From Paramacrobiotus metropolitanus (taxonomy: Eukaryota; Tardigrada; Eutardigrada; Parachela; Macrobiotidae), in NCBI RefSeq assembly GCF_019649055.1, contig NW_026570270.1, positions 248,001-312,000 of the forward strand: 64,000 nt of DNA. Direction: 5' to 3'. Every line of letters begins with the position of its first letter. The stretch's first letter is position 1. The position numbers and the translations under genes were made by a program. The notes under the pieces were generated by a model. The model made no database searches and had not been told where the DNA came from. It worked only from the letters and a program-made list of their open reading frames with translations. This document shows positions 9,899 to 24,164 of the stretch, in pieces.

Positions 9899-12800
9899 TC
9901 AACATAATAAGAGAGTCGCGCCGCTTTCGCCGGCCACTAAAAGCTGCCGGTTCATAGGCAACAACGCCAACCCGACACAATTGCCCTTGAAGACGTCCGC
10001 CCGGATCTTGGTGGTCACCAGCGACGTCCCGCCGCGCAGCACGTCGCCCACCACCCCGAGGCGGTTGCCGGCCAGCAGCGCCACCAGGTCGGCGGTGTGG
10101 CCGCGCTGCGCCAGTCCGCACTGCAGCAGCGGTTCCGAGAAGGCGGCGATTTTGTGCACGAGACGCTCGTCTGGTTCGCGCGTTAAATCCCACACGCAGA
10201 CCACGTTGTCGCTGGCCACGGAGACGAGCCGGGTCGGGCTGAGGGCCAGGAGTTGGAAGATGTCCGAGTCGTGCGCTTTCCACGTGGCGCTCATCATGCC
10301 GGTGCGCTGGTCGAACACCGAGATCACGCCTGCATAAAACGGATTCTATCGTCTTTCGCACAGCGACACAGGTTATTTTTAAAATGCCAAGAATTCAGTT
10401 TTTAGTAGTGTTCGGAAGTAGTTGCTTTGAATTAGTTGGTTCAGTGTTGCGTAAGAAGAAAAAGCGGTTTTTCGTTAACGCTGACAAAAAACCAATTCAT
10501 ATAAAATACATATATAAAAGTACATAATATATTCTTTCAATTTTCTATCATAAGTTCCGCTACTCTTCTACGCATGCCCATTTCGCATGTTGGGAATAAA
10601 CCGAGCTTTTAGTGCCCGTGACTAGTATCCACTGCACTACGACATTTTATCGCATAGCACGAGCTGCAGTTTCGAACTGGAGTACAAGCGAGGGTGAAAA
10701 TGTTTTCAGGTAACGCTAAAGCGCTTTCTTAAAGAATCTTGTAAAGAAGAGTCCGTAAGATAAATAAAGAGAAAATAAAAAAATTTAAAACAATAATAAT
10801 TCAAGAAAATTTACGAAATTAAATTATACTTCTTGTTTTAAATAAAATTAATAATATGCCACAAATTCTGTGCCATCGAATACATTTTCGCGAACGTAAA
10901 GTAGAGGTACAGAAAGAAAAAGCGGCACAGTTGACCGGTTAAATTCTCTTCATTTTATCAGAAACATACCGGCGGAGAATCCGCAGGCGAACCAGGAATT
11001 ATCGGGCGCCGTCACCAGACAACGAATCAAGCCGGCACTGCCGTAGGACACCTTGAACTGCCCCCCGGCGCAGGGACCCCATTTGCTGCGCACGTCGTAG
11101 CGGCTGACGTGGCACAGTTCGTCGGTGATGTATCCGATCAACAGTGTGCTGCTCGGCGAGGAAGAAGTGTCCATGCAGGTGGCTTGCGTCGGCACTTCCG
11201 GTCGGTAAACGGTCACAACGGTCCTAACGAAAGCATTGCATCTATTCCATATTGTTTTTTCGAATTTATAAGTTCCATCAAAGTATTCAGTTTATGTACT
11301 TATTTTGAATTAAATTTATCTAATTTATTCATTATTAAACCTCAATCAATTAAAAGACTGAGGTAAAAAAGTTAATTAAAAATGCCTAAATCTGTAAATA
11401 AGACTTATGGTGCACAAATTTTGTGCGCTGATTTTTCATCCAGCAAAATTAGCGCTGCGCAAAATCACACACCAGGGATCCCAAAGGTGAACCGCACCGT
11501 CACAGGACGCCGCCAGTCGTTCACGCGCCATGAACTTCAGCTCTGTAACAGGCTTTTTATGATCGACATACATTCCTTCCGCCGCCGTGGAGCTGTAGTT
11601 GCCGTCGCCGGTGTTGCGAATGGACCACAAGCGCACCGTCTTGTCCTTTCCGCCGGACATGAAGCTCACTTCCGAGTCGAACACGTACAGGCTCTTCACC
11701 GAGCCGGCATGCGCTGCAAACATTTACGAATGATAAACTGCCGTTAAACTGGAATAAAATATCATATACCGGCGAAGGTCTGCAGCGGAATCTGTTTCAC
11801 GTTCCAGGCTTCATCGCGGCGATCCTGTCCGATCTCGTTCTGCCAGTAGGCCAGCCAGTTGCCGCGCAGAGCCCGATCTGCGCCCGCTTGGCTGTCGCGC
11901 AGCAATTTCGCTTCCGCCGCCTGTGATTCTCTGAAAAATACAATTTTTTTCAGTTTTCGTTAGCCGTACGTTTGTACAGATGTGTTACAAAGTGTTATCC
12001 TGCAGCGTGTAAGCTGACACATACAAAACGCAGCCACTTACTACGCTCATAAGACTACATATGAACATAAGTTCATATGTAGTCTTATGAGCGTAGTAAG
12101 TTCAAAACAAGTTCAAAAAAGTAACAAACGTAGTGCACTGCCTTACATGTCACGCACGACGGTTTAAAGACGCAGGAACATTGGATATTAGTGATAAAAT
12201 AATAAATTGTAAGCTAAAGGTGCTTATTTTTACTCATTTCTTACAGTGCTACTCATTGCCATAAAGAAATAAGGTGAAAAACAAAACCGAATTTTTTCTG
12301 GCTTACTTAACTTTTTTTTTAAAAATAAAAAAAAAGAATAAATGTAAAAGCACGCCAGAAAGAACGCTAATTTTAAGAATATTCTGTTATAATATACCCG
12401 GACTCCTAACCAATGAGGAAACTGGAAGCATCATTTTAAATCCTCAGTATAAGCTGTATAACTAATATATAATTATTTTAAATTATCAGTTATTTATAAT
12501 TATAATTATTTCAAATTATCCGTATAAGCACCAAACTGATTTTTTCTAATTATATACACAAAATGTTAGTAAATCTGAAAAATTTTCAGATTTACTAACA
12601 GTGAGAAAGAATATCATGTAAGGGCGGGACGCCCCACCCTCCTGAGTAGCTATTCGCTGTTTCTGGGGATTTCCACCCCGCACATTGCTGCGCTGTTTTT
12701 GACGGACCTGCAGCACAGTTGCACTGGCTGCAGGATCCTTCCTCATTAGTCTGGTGTTGCTGCGCCACGGTGCGCATTAGATTCTGCAATAAAGCCTCAT

Positions 12801-15800
12801 CCGGGTTCACCGCTGTTCGCTGTCGAGGATACGCGTGGCGCCCATACGGCCCCGCGTTATAATCAGCATGAAAATTCTCTTTTAGTATCTCCGTACTCGT
12901 AATCGATGACATCAACATCCAGCGCACTGGCGTTCACCGCCGACGTCTGTCTCCGCAGTCCCTTCACTTCCGCTTCCTCCCCGCCGAACCGCTGACTGCG
13001 CGTCGATGCCCCGCTGTTGTGCCGGGACAACCTGGCCCCCGAAATACTAATCGACGGCTTCTCGTCGCTGCCGACGACCATGGCGTGCAGGAAATCGGAG
13101 TTGATCAGCTTCTCGTCCATGTGGAACTGTCCCAACAGCGCGCAGAAGGGGATGTACGCGTCCGAGGCCATCTCGTCGGTGAAGACGGCCTTCAGTTCCT
13201 GCAGGGTCTCCTCGCCGTCGCTGCTGTGAAAGGGCGCCGTGCTGGGCGGGGACAGGGCGGAGTCTAGGGAAAGGGTTACCGGGGTGCCCACGGTTAATTC
13301 GCCGCTGGATTGGTCTTTTTTGATGGTGATGAACGGAGAGCCGTGCGGGTCAGGGGGCGGATCACGGTTCGGCGATTTTCGGCCCGGCACCGGAATACCG
13401 TCTACAAAAACACCGCGAATCAGTGAAAGAATTGCGAAATCAAATAAAACTAATCTACAGCAACGGAGAAAGACAAAAATTAATATACCATGATTTAAAG
13501 TACAGTCGATGGTTCAGTGTTGCGGAAGAAAAATCTGTTATTCGGTGACAAAAAAAAACAGTAAAAACATTCATAATATGTATACTTTCTACTGGTTTTA
13601 TTATGATTTTCGTTATTTTTTTTCGTACGCTCACTTCGCATTATTTGGATAAACCAAACTCAGGTAGACGACCACTATCCACTTCACTACGACATTGTGC
13701 TACATAGCGAACATCGCAATTTCTAGTTGCAGTACACATACACGTTAGATTGTTGGAGCGAAACTTACGCACCTATTTCCAAAATTAATTATTTCTGGTT
13801 AGGTAGGTGAAATTAGGTATTTTCAGCTGTCAATGTGCTATGCTAAAACAGTGAGCCAGAACCGTCAGAAAACCAGAGCCTCCCCCATTTTCCTATATCT
13901 GGACTGTATTCTGCGCTACATTCTACACTTTTAACTGCTCCATTTAACCACAGAGATCTCTTCAAGATTGCTGGTAATAACGTAGCGCGCGTCATGATGC
14001 GCTTATGGAAATCATACCATTTCTCAGTTATTTCAAGCGACTTTACAAAAATCGTAGAGACACCAGACCTGGCGGAGTCGGCGAAGTTGGTTGGGCGCTG
14101 TACAGCTTCGTGAACACCCCGAAAAACGTCACCAACAACGGGCTGGTAATCATTGTCCTGCAAAATGTCAGTATACACCACCAGCTAAATTTATACTATG
14201 ATTTTAATACAAGAAAAACTGAAAAAGAGCAATTTCCAAACTCTAACCTGGCAGATTCCCGTCCAATGCGGCTGGCCAGCGTGTAGACCAGATTGAGCCA
14301 CTTGAGCGTCAGCAACCGGCGGGTGGCGACGCCCGAGGGGAAGATGTGCAGGCCACTGGTCAGCAGTTCGACGTGGGGGTACAGGATCTCGTTGATGATC
14401 TGGAAGGGCAGGTGCTCGTACAGCGCGGCCTCCGTCACCTGAGGCAGGATCTGCTGCATCATCTCCAGACAACCCAGCAGTCCCGCTTCGTTCATCGGCG
14501 TCAGTTTCCGCAGGGCCTCCTTCACCAATTCGGCGCAGTATGAGAAGTAATGGTCCCAGATGAAGCTGCGCCCGTATAAGGAAGCAATGTCCATCAGCAC
14601 CTGACTGACACCCCAGGCGGCCACATCGCCTATTCATAGAGAAGTGCGTATAAATTATAAAACAAACTCCTATCGAATATTAAAATTTGTGTTCAAATAA
14701 TACAAAAAATAAATGTGGATATAAGTTTATCATTATTTGATTCTGTCTTTTTAGCCAGCGTAAATTTGGCCGCTCCTTACAACGCGCTGTATGGAGGGGA
14801 ATATTATTCATGCCATCCGTAAAGGCAAAATCTAGCGCAACAACTGTGCTGCAAACTGCACAATCGGCTTACCAGGCTGCTGCTGCACTGCAGTGTTTCA
14901 AGTTCCTATTAGTATACGTAACGTAACCGCAGGTTCGGGTTGGCGGTACATTGCGTTTACGTGAACAGCAATACCACCGTCTGCTAAGGCACCAACTTCA
15001 GTATGCAACGCCGTTATTTATGAACCTGCCCAGTACAGCAACGAGTTTTTCATCTGGTTATTCGCTAAAATTCGATTAGTAAATGAATTAGTAAATAACT
15101 TTTATTTAGCGAAAGCCAAATCTTACTATTTACTTACTATTTACTATTGTAGCTGAATATTTACTTACTTTTACTAATTTCGCCATAAAACTTTACTGTT
15201 TACTACACATTTAATTTTAGGGAAGCATTTATTTAGTTTTATTTAGTAGCACATCACTAGGGAATACAATACTAATCCACTTTGTAGTGAGATCGTAGAG
15301 TAACGGCAAATAATCAGGGGTACGCATAGTGTTCGCCAAAAGCTCAAACTACTAAGCAAGCTGAACAAGCATTCGAATCGGAAGCAATCTTGGGAAAGTT
15401 TTTTTAAACAAAATTTGCATTAGCGTTGGCAAAATTTCCTGCTTTAAAGTGTCATGCATCCGACAATCTCACCCGCAACAATAATCGGCGAAATCAGATC
15501 TTCATTCTGACCGACATCCAGCTGCACCGGCTGCAGTTTTTCCTGTTCCGAGTAGCACAAGGAGAGCGACTTCAACAGATTCCCCGAAATAAACCGCGAT
15601 GTCAGGACGGGACCGATTTCCTCCGCCAACCAGTTCAAGCTGCTCATCACGTGCGTTTGTACAATATCCGGTGCATCAACCATCACGTTATCCTGCAAAT
15701 TAATCGTCATACTACATCATCCCGACAACAAGCATTTAAAAAATAAATACAAAAATAAAACTTTGTCTTAAATTTATCTCAATATTTATTTTTCGTTAAA

Positions 15801-18800
15801 AAACTATTAAAATAATGTTAGAAAAATAAATTGAAAATAAAAGAAACCCATTAAAAGTACTGACCAATACGCCACCGTTGTCGTCGTCATCTAGCGTGAA
15901 AATCTGCTCCTCCTCCACAGGAACACTATGCCCAGTTTTCCCCGTCCTCTGCAGCATTTCTTCGACATCCGCCAGTTTCTCGATCAGCGGAACCAGCCAT
16001 ACCCGCAGGAATACTCCCATACCCAGCCGCACGGCCACGCTCTGCAGGAATTCCGGCTGGAAGAGCTGGACATACGCGTGATAATCGGCTTTATCCGCCG
16101 GCGGGCCCTCACCGTACACCTGCTGGATCAGCGGCAACAGCATCTCGCCGAATCTGTCCACGCCGCAGTATTTCATCACGGTGTCACTGAGCACGACCAG
16201 CCACTGATGCGGCTCGCTGGACTGACTGAACAGCTGCTTGAGGAAGGTGAACGCCAGTTCCCGGTCGCATTCGTCCATGTCGTCCAGCACTTCACTCAGT
16301 ATGCTGTGGTCAGCTGCAAATGGAAAAATCTCCATGAAAAAGAAGATTCTTTATTGAATCATTAAAGTTTAACTTCTAACCTCAAATCTGCGACAGTTCA
16401 GTGCATATTTTAACACCGATATCAAGAGCGTACCGTAATCTGCGCCGTTCTGCTACGACATTTTACGTCTTTCAGCCGGCGCTGTCTTAGCTCTCTTGTA
16501 CTGTCTTTAGCTATCACGAACTTTCTTCGTTAATCCACAGTGAAAATTTCAAATATACTGTTAATATAAAAAAGCTAAAAGAGGTGTAATTTTTAAATCT
16601 AAATTTTAAATATCGCTTTTCAATAGTGGACACTAAAATGTTAAGAAATAATGAACTAAAAACATATAATTGTTTATACTGTAATTAATCCTAGCTAAAG
16701 GTACTTTAGAAAAATTTGCTCTGCTAACCTGTCAACGCGATGGTAGCCGCATACTGATGGAATTTCTGCATGTACCGGGGAAAGGGAAGAATCCTCTCAC
16801 AATCCGCCAGAATCTGCTCTGCTCCATAGGGAAACACTTTGCTGCTGAGCAAGGCTCGCACCGCCCCACCCAGCTCCGCCGGTAATTTATTCTCCACTGC
16901 GGCGAAGGTTTTCTTCGTATAAGCCACTCGCTTCGATAGCACGGAAAAGGACGGGAAGTAATGCGGCATGTGACTGGACGCGAAGATATCCACGGCTAGG
17001 CACGTCACGCTCTGCAGATCATTGCGTAAATAATACAGTACCGTCTCGGGTTGTTTCAGCGGAGGGACGAAATCGTCCAGTAGCTTCGGCTGCTCTTTAT
17101 CCACCGATATGCAAAAGTCAATGAGGACCTCCAAGTTTTCCAAATGCTCCAGTGGGCTCACTATTAAGAACATCAAAGCATTTCACTTTAGATACAACGG
17201 ATGCTGCAAAATGCTATTTAAACATCATCCACCTCATTTTGCGTTTCCTCACATATAATAACATTACTACTTCAACTAAAAACATCCTTATTTCTAATTA
17301 AAACCGTCCAGAAAAATAGACCCAATAACAAATCCGCGAAATTGGACAATAAAATATACAAGTACAAAACCTAAAAAAATATTAAAAAAATATTACAGTA
17401 CAGTAAGAAACAAAAATGGAGAAAATTCTGCGTAAGCGAAGGAAGCTGTGCCTGCTTCCACAAAAAAGTAATTATTCATGTAATCAAGTTTTCCACTGCC
17501 AAAACTGTACGAGCCACGATTGTCAGAGTGCATTTTGTAAACCGCTTGGCGACCCGACGACGCTGCGATCTGACTACGATTCCTGACTAAATCAGCAGCT
17601 TCCATGTTCTTACAGTGCGCGGATTGATTCATCGAGCAAGTTTTTAAAACGCCGGACTCCGTAGTAAATCAGTAACATAATCAGTCAATTTTTAAATTCC
17701 AGCCGTCAATGAAAAAAATCATCTATGGACCAGGATGCGCAATAATAAACTAATTGCACTCACATGTTTCGCACATATTCCCATTCTCTATAGGCAGCGC
17801 CATCTCCACATTATCCACCGACACATCATCTCCAGAGTCCTCCTTTCCCACACTCAAATTATCCCCGCTGCTCCGCCTCTTCATGCCCTTCGCGCTGACC
17901 TTTATCAAGGGAATCGGCTCGCGGGCAAACCAAGGCAGTACCCGGAATTTTGCTGGATGCGCCACCGCGAATAACTGCTGGATGCCATGATTCTTCAGCC
18001 CCCGGGGCGGCAGGTGCATCGAGAGTACCACGTTCTTGGCCTCGATGGCTTCCTTGCCGGTCAGTTTGTAGCCCGAAGTTCAAGTCGATCCAGTGGTGGA
18101 GATGCTGCGACACGTAGTCGCTTTCCAGGGCAGCCCTGTGAAACTGCAGGAAGGCGCGGACGTCGGGACACCAGGGCGGGACGGCCAGGTCCGGGAGATC
18201 GGGGTGGATGGACTGGAAGATGGTCGGGTCGGAGAAGAACTCGGGGATGCACTCGTCACACGACCAACGGTATAAGCGCTCCATTCTACAGACACCAGTA
18301 ACCAGTAACCACTATTCCTAATGACTATGGTGAACTGTTTCGTCGAAACTAAAGTTGTTTTTTCAACCGATATATAGAATATGCGTAGACCGTAGTCAGC
18401 TGATCACTACGTGTATTCTTCCAAGTTGTATTTTTATTACTATTTTTCGTAAGTAAGCTTTTACTGATTAAGTATTGTCGAGGTTAGGCTTCCCTTGAAA
18501 AACTCTGTGGCCGCGTAACGCGTTTACGTCTATGAAAATCGTTTAACTTGCAATCTAGTTAAAAGTTAATAACGGATCGGATGTAAAAGCAACTAGGAAA
18601 TTAAAAAAACTTGATTTGATAGTCGGACTGTCCAACTTGGGCTTAACTTAAACATCTTATTTATACGTACAACCTAATGCCGGATTGGAATGAGCGCCCA
18701 CACACTACAATTCATTGACACATTTTATAAGAATATGTTATTAGCTTTAGTTGACTGATACTCTGGTAAATTTGTAAATACGTAAAATCGTCGTAAATAC

Positions 18801-21800
18801 TAAAATATACAACAAGAGCGAAATCAATAAAATCTTATCTTCTACATTCTATCTAACGTCATCAGCTGCAGCATACGTGCACATTCTAATAAGTCTCAAC
18901 CTATTCTGTACGTCCTGATTCACCACTACAAATATTCTTAGCAACAAATTTTATTTAAAAAGACGCATATTCCGTGTCCGCCGGGCCACGGAGTACGACA
19001 ATTTTAACACACACAGCTAATCTAAACTTACGTGGATGGATATTCCGCCGGCACCCAGCGTTTGCGCACGTGCTGACACAGCACACTCTTGGGAATCCTG
19101 CGTGCTTTATAGATGTAGAAGGTCAGATCGCTGAACGTCTCGGGAATGTGATGCGCCAGCATTCCGTTGTCGGAGGCTTGGTAGGTCAAATCCAGCTGGT
19201 GATCACCTTTGGTCAGACGGTACTTGGAGCGGGTCAGATCGCGGTAGCCCTCGGTGGAGGAGCTGAAGTCCACCACCCACGGCATGATCGGATGGTAGTC
19301 GGGATGGCCGAAGCAGCGTCCGGCTGCCCGGTTCAAAGCCAGAAGGTACTCGAAGTTGGTAATCTTTCCCAAACACCATAATGTCTACAAAACATTATGA
19401 GAAATCAAAATCTAAATATCAACGAATAATTTAAATACAAATGACTAATCTAAATATCAACGATATGGATACAAAAGCAGCTAAACAAAAACAGACAAAA
19501 ATGTAACTCCATATTCTAACACGAAATATTTATATCTTAATTATTGGACCATACACCATACAGAAAATATCCGATCCACCACTTAAGCAGCCCATGCACT
19601 ACCATATATTCATCAATTCAGTCCAACGCCATCTCCCATAAAACGCCAGCCAAGGTATAACAACCTTCCCTACAGTATATCATGCATCAACAACAGTGCT
19701 TTTATGCGCACCTGTAATCCGGACAACTTTAAAAATTCGCAATGAAAGCCACCGAGAAATTCAAAAAACAGTCTGCAAAAAGTATTTCATAATCGATAAT
19801 GAATCTGTCAACAGCAGCTCAGTCTCAAATGGCCATAAGCTTTGTTCGAGCTATTGCACTACGATTCCACACTATGCGGAAGCAAAAGAGAAACCTGCGG
19901 AAATTAACTGCTCACTTCTCGTCCCTTTTCATCGGAATCACTTTAAAAATAAACGTAAACAAGAACGACAAAAATTCAGTAGTAATTAGTAAACTAACCG
20001 TCCACTCGGAGATTTTCCCAGCATCCACATCTTCCGGATCCTCCTTCCGCTTCGTCTCTTCTTCACCGGCACTTTCGTCCTTGATAACCAAGCGAATGAG
20101 CTCCTCAAACAATCGGATCGGCTTCATTTCCAGCCACATATCGTGCCGCACAACGAAATCCGTTAATCCCACATTGCCGGCGAGAAATCCCTTTCTCTGC
20201 ACGGCCGCCACCGCCTGGATGCACTGGTACAGGATGAAATACTTGGCCGCATCGCAGGCCAGCAGGTTACTGGAGAAACGCAGGCAGTCGATGATGGTAA
20301 AGGGACGGTACGGGAGGGCCACCAGGAAATGGTCAACCATACAGGCAACAAAATATGGACGGAGAATATTCGGAGGAGTCGCCGGCGGCACTAAAATTAA
20401 CCCATGGCTGTGCAGCAAGAAAAGTATCTATACGATTCACATGGAAACGATTTACAACAACAGCAAACACGGTGGCATTTAATGTATGCGATTAATGTGA
20501 ACCGATCAGCATGTATGTAGCAATATCTTCGAAACAAAAAAGTTGAAACCGTTTCAAATCATTCCATCATTATAAGACGCTATTTGCTATACAGTCTATG
20601 CGTAATTTATGAGAGTAATAAACCTCCATTTCCGAGACCTGAATCGTTTACCACTTCACTACGATTACACACCATGGCAAAGTATCGAAAACACATACAT
20701 ATTATGATATTTCCGCTGCTGAATTAGAATAGTTCAAGCGTATTATTTTAAAAACATTATTTAGTTAGTTCAAAGCTTCGCAGGAGAATTTTATACGTGT
20801 ATGGACCAATGCCCCAATTATATGGAAGCACGTCTTGCAAGCCCCTTAGAACTTTTTCGCATCAGTATTTTACAATTTTTATTAAATTTTACACACTAAT
20901 GTTGCTTTTTACAGGTACACGTTTTCGTTTTTAAAGAATACAGTCATGTTGCCCATTACTGCGATTTTAAAACTACGCAAACGCGCTACTGTTCAGCCTG
21001 CAAAGCTGCAATTCGTGCAAAGAATTCAAGCTGACATTTTAACATCACTGGCTGAATTTACCGATTGACGCTCGCCCGGAAAAGTCCAAAAAGGGGCAGG
21101 ACAGGACCGACTGACACACTTCCGCCACGATATCGCCGGCCATTTCGTAGACGGGTTGCGGGAGGGGCGCGATCACCGCCTGGATGCTTTTGGGATGTTT
21201 GCGCAGAACGGCGGCATTCTGTGCTTCACCTTGCATTGCCTAGAACAAAAAGCAGACACCAGTAGAAAACAAAAAGGGGAAGTGACGCGGACTGCTCCGA
21301 TGGCACCGGGGATATCACGCTCGGAGAAAGCTGAAAATCGGATGCTGCATGTATATTCCGGACATACCGAAATCCGCGAAAAATAGTTGTCTTCCGTCCC
21401 ATCACCATTCTCGATCATTTCCGGAAACCTACAAATATAACTAGGTATCTGAATTATGCCAAATAATTCTTCAACCGTGTATCCAGATAAAAATATAGCA
21501 ACATAAAACTGTGAAATGCAAAAGAGCCGTAATAAATCTCATCCCCAAAATTTCAGAAATAATAAATTAATATTAAATAATTTAGTACGTAATCTTGCCG
21601 TTAAGTTTTGTTGCTGGAAAACCGGCGATTCCCCAGAAAACCATTCAAATTATTTTCTTTTTATTATTATAAAATAACCGAAATCGCTGCTAACTCATGT
21701 CTATTTCTTGTAAGGTATACTCGCTTTCGACTTTGCTAGCCTGACGAAAAACAAAACAAAACACATACACAAGAAAAATTAGGAAAATTTAGCTACTCAG

Positions 21801-23861
21801 AACACTGGGTAAATACTTCCATGCACTCAAGGAATCCCCTTGTTACTGCAATCAACAACACTACTGTGTGATGCCGTTTAAAAAACAAATTCTATCAACG
21901 GGAAAAATCAAAATTGTGATCAACAATAATCCTGCCACGAAGACTCTGCATAGGAACAACACCGCTACTGAGCCAGCGCACTACGATTGCTCACATTGGA
22001 TCTAACCTGCGTAAAGCATTGCAGTCAAGTTTTAACTACGGTTCAAAATCGCAGTTCAAAACGTTTCACATTTCAGACTACAAATCAATCGTTTTTCCCA
22101 TGTAAACGTTTTTTTTTAAACGACGCTTCGAAGAATTCGAAACGAGAAATTTATTTCTGTAAATTAATGTTTTTAATACTCTTACATAGAAAAATTAATC
22201 AAATTAAAGGCTCACTCCATAAAATATAATGAATCGCGACGAAAATAACGATACAGCAGTAGACATTAATTAGCTACTAACATTTTATTTAATTTTCTTT
22301 ATATCGGAAAAACATGGGCAAATAAATTCAAAATTTTATTTCATATCGTTGGAAAACGGTTCAAAAAGTTTGAATTTCGACTTTGCATTTAACTTTTTAT
22401 TTTTGGACGCAAAATCTAATGACGAACCTCTGTACAGACGCCGACGGCAGTAAGGGAACATAAAACATTTCCACAAAAATCCATTCCGTCCCGTCCTTGG
22501 CGTGAATTCTCCCCGTTCCGGAGGCTGCCACGGGAGGCTGACTCAGCAGCAACTCCACTTCGATGTCGCTCAACTCGGGCAGCACAGGTGCGTCTTGGAA
22601 GCAGGCACGACGCGTGTTGGACGCCACCAAATGCAGCAGCCACTCTTCCTGCACCTGTAGCACCCCACAAAAAATGCATAATCAATTCAGCAATCAGAAA
22701 AAAAGATTGCGATGTGCAAAAAGTAGACAACATGTTCAGCGTTTGCTGGGGTTTGGTTTTCTAAGCATACTTCTGCATCGCAAGCTGCTGCATTCAGAAG
22801 TTAAAACTGGCGAAACTTTTACAAGTAAAAGCCTACCAAACATAAACAGCGAGTGGGAGGATTGTCTCCATCGGAATGAGCATTGTGAAAGATATCGGAA
22901 TCCAGAATACGAATGTGACTTTTGGGAATACAGAGATCGATTTCTGGGAATGTGCAGTTAGACATTTTTCAACGCTGCGCACACACGTCGCGCTATAAAA
23001 TCATCTGGGAACTTGATTATCACACAATCCCATATTCAGTAAAGATCCAACACCAAACTAAAAAAATTCTCAAGTTCTGGAAACTGCAGGTGCCATTAAA
23101 ATCACTAGTTTCAGTTGGAAAGAATTCTGAATGCGAAAGAAATCTTTTGAAACACGATGATACGAGCAAACCAAACGTGTACAGAGATATGTGCACATCA
23201 TGATGAAATTCGTGACGGTGAAGATTTGACTGGCCCATAGACACATATGCTATAACAAATTTTCAAAATTCATAACTGTTAATTTTCGCGTTAATGTTTT
23301 TGAATATGCTTTAAAATACAGAATAATATATACTAGTAGGCATAACAAATGTTTTTTTCGATTTTATTTTAGGGTTGCGCACTATGTGCCTACGTAATTA
23401 GCATGGCTGTCTATGGAGAAGTCATTTAATTTGATTTAAAGATTTCTCGTAGGCGGCTATGTTAACCACGTATGCTCTCAGTGCCAAACCTTAAGACGGA
23501 AACAGAAAAAATCGTTTTGCCTAATAGTAGATATTATTCTATATTTTTAAAGCATACTCACAAAACATTAACGCGAAAATTAACAAAGTTATGAATTTTT
23601 GAAAATTTAAGTTATAGCATATGTGTCTATGGGCCAGCGTCAAATCTTCACCGTCACGAATTTTATTGCGCAATCATGATGTGGTGCACTGGCATATCTC
23701 TGTACACACCAAACGTATAACTCGTGCTGTCACACTGCAGTGACTACTGCACCATGCTGCATCAGCTGTTTGGAGTGGCGTAGTGTGGCGAATACGTACC
23801 GGGGGAATGTGCCCTACAGCGTCTGCATTAACCAACTCACAGCAGTCATTTCCGGTTGCAT
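9899..23861 (-). CDS. WDR81: WDR81 homologue (kinase-like, BEACH and WD40 protein)
   Basis: WDR81 acts with WDR91 in endosome maturation and PI3P control, and in aggregate clearance. About 18 exons read right to left. Candidate first exon is 23841-23861 (MQPEMTA, donor GTGAGT, correct phase). Next come 22428-22654 ([12 protein letters not shown]), 21368-21428, 21062-21239, 19999-20390 (kinase-like part, [12 protein letters not shown]), 19032-19384 ([43 protein letters not shown]), 17764-18287 ([23 protein letters not shown]), about 16730-17176, 15860-16320, 15473-15692 ([14 protein letters not shown]), 14250-14636, 14070-14166, 12870-13401, 11767-11934 ([12 protein letters not shown]), 11456-11715 ([21 protein letters not shown]), 10960-11225 and 9899-10330 ([14 protein letters not shown]). 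Splice phases agree at the joins I checked. One extra base in the CCC run at 18072-18074 shifts the frame right after HHWIDLNFG. The exon near 12900 also leaves frame in the low-complexity linker, and 17450-17640 may hold another exon. Confidence 0.9.
12037..12100. repeat. Perfect 30-bp-arm palindrome in a WDR81 intron
   Basis: The arms 12037-12066 and 12071-12100 are exact reverse complements with loop ataa. No protein or element explains them. Confidence 0.9.
12564..12600. repeat. Perfect 18-bp-arm palindrome in a WDR81 intron
   Basis: Arms of 18 nt (tgttagtaaatctgaaaa and its exact complement) are separated by one base. Confidence 0.85.
23177..23707. mobile_element. Foldback MITE with 7-bp target duplication
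   Basis: The element begins GTGTACAGAGATATG and ends with its exact complement at 23693-23707. The two sides continue as imperfect inverted repeats for well over 100 bp (for example the gcgttaatgttt and aaacattaacgc blocks near 23290 and 23570). It is flanked by the direct repeat accaaac at 23170-23176 and 23708-23714. No coding capacity is seen. Duplication length and structure suggest a non-autonomous cut-and-paste element (hAT-like is possible). If the WDR81 first exon is right, it lies in WDR81 intron 1. Confidence 0.85.
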
Positions 23862-24164
23862 GCTTCGCTGCGCCAAACAACTTGAAAAAATTCTGCTTCT
23901 GTTTCTACTACCCTAGGGACTTTTTTCAATTTTTATAGACTTCCATTTTTGTCGTTGTAAAGTAGCTTCTCGATTATGAGCTTCCGTTCAGCAAACTGAA
24001 ACCTGATTTTTGTAAAAGATCGACAGTTTGAAGGTATTCGAAGGGATTCCGTGGAGAGTTCTTCGACTTCATTTTATCTGTGCTGCTTTGCAGTCTTTGC
24101 TATACAGAGACACTGATAACCAGCCCGTGCATAATTTGGAGCTGTTGACTGTTTGTCCGTTCTG

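Noticed and set aside
22563-22961. Plus-strand 132-codon frame with a Cys-rich end
   Set aside because: It overlaps the WDR81 second exon on the other strand and crosses its splice acceptor. No domain is seen.
9899-23861. NSMAF/FAN or LRBA identity for the BEACH gene
   Set aside because: The kinase-like amino part, the RKSK/HHWIDL-type text and the final WD40 segment (ALLP..R.LL) fit WDR81 much better.
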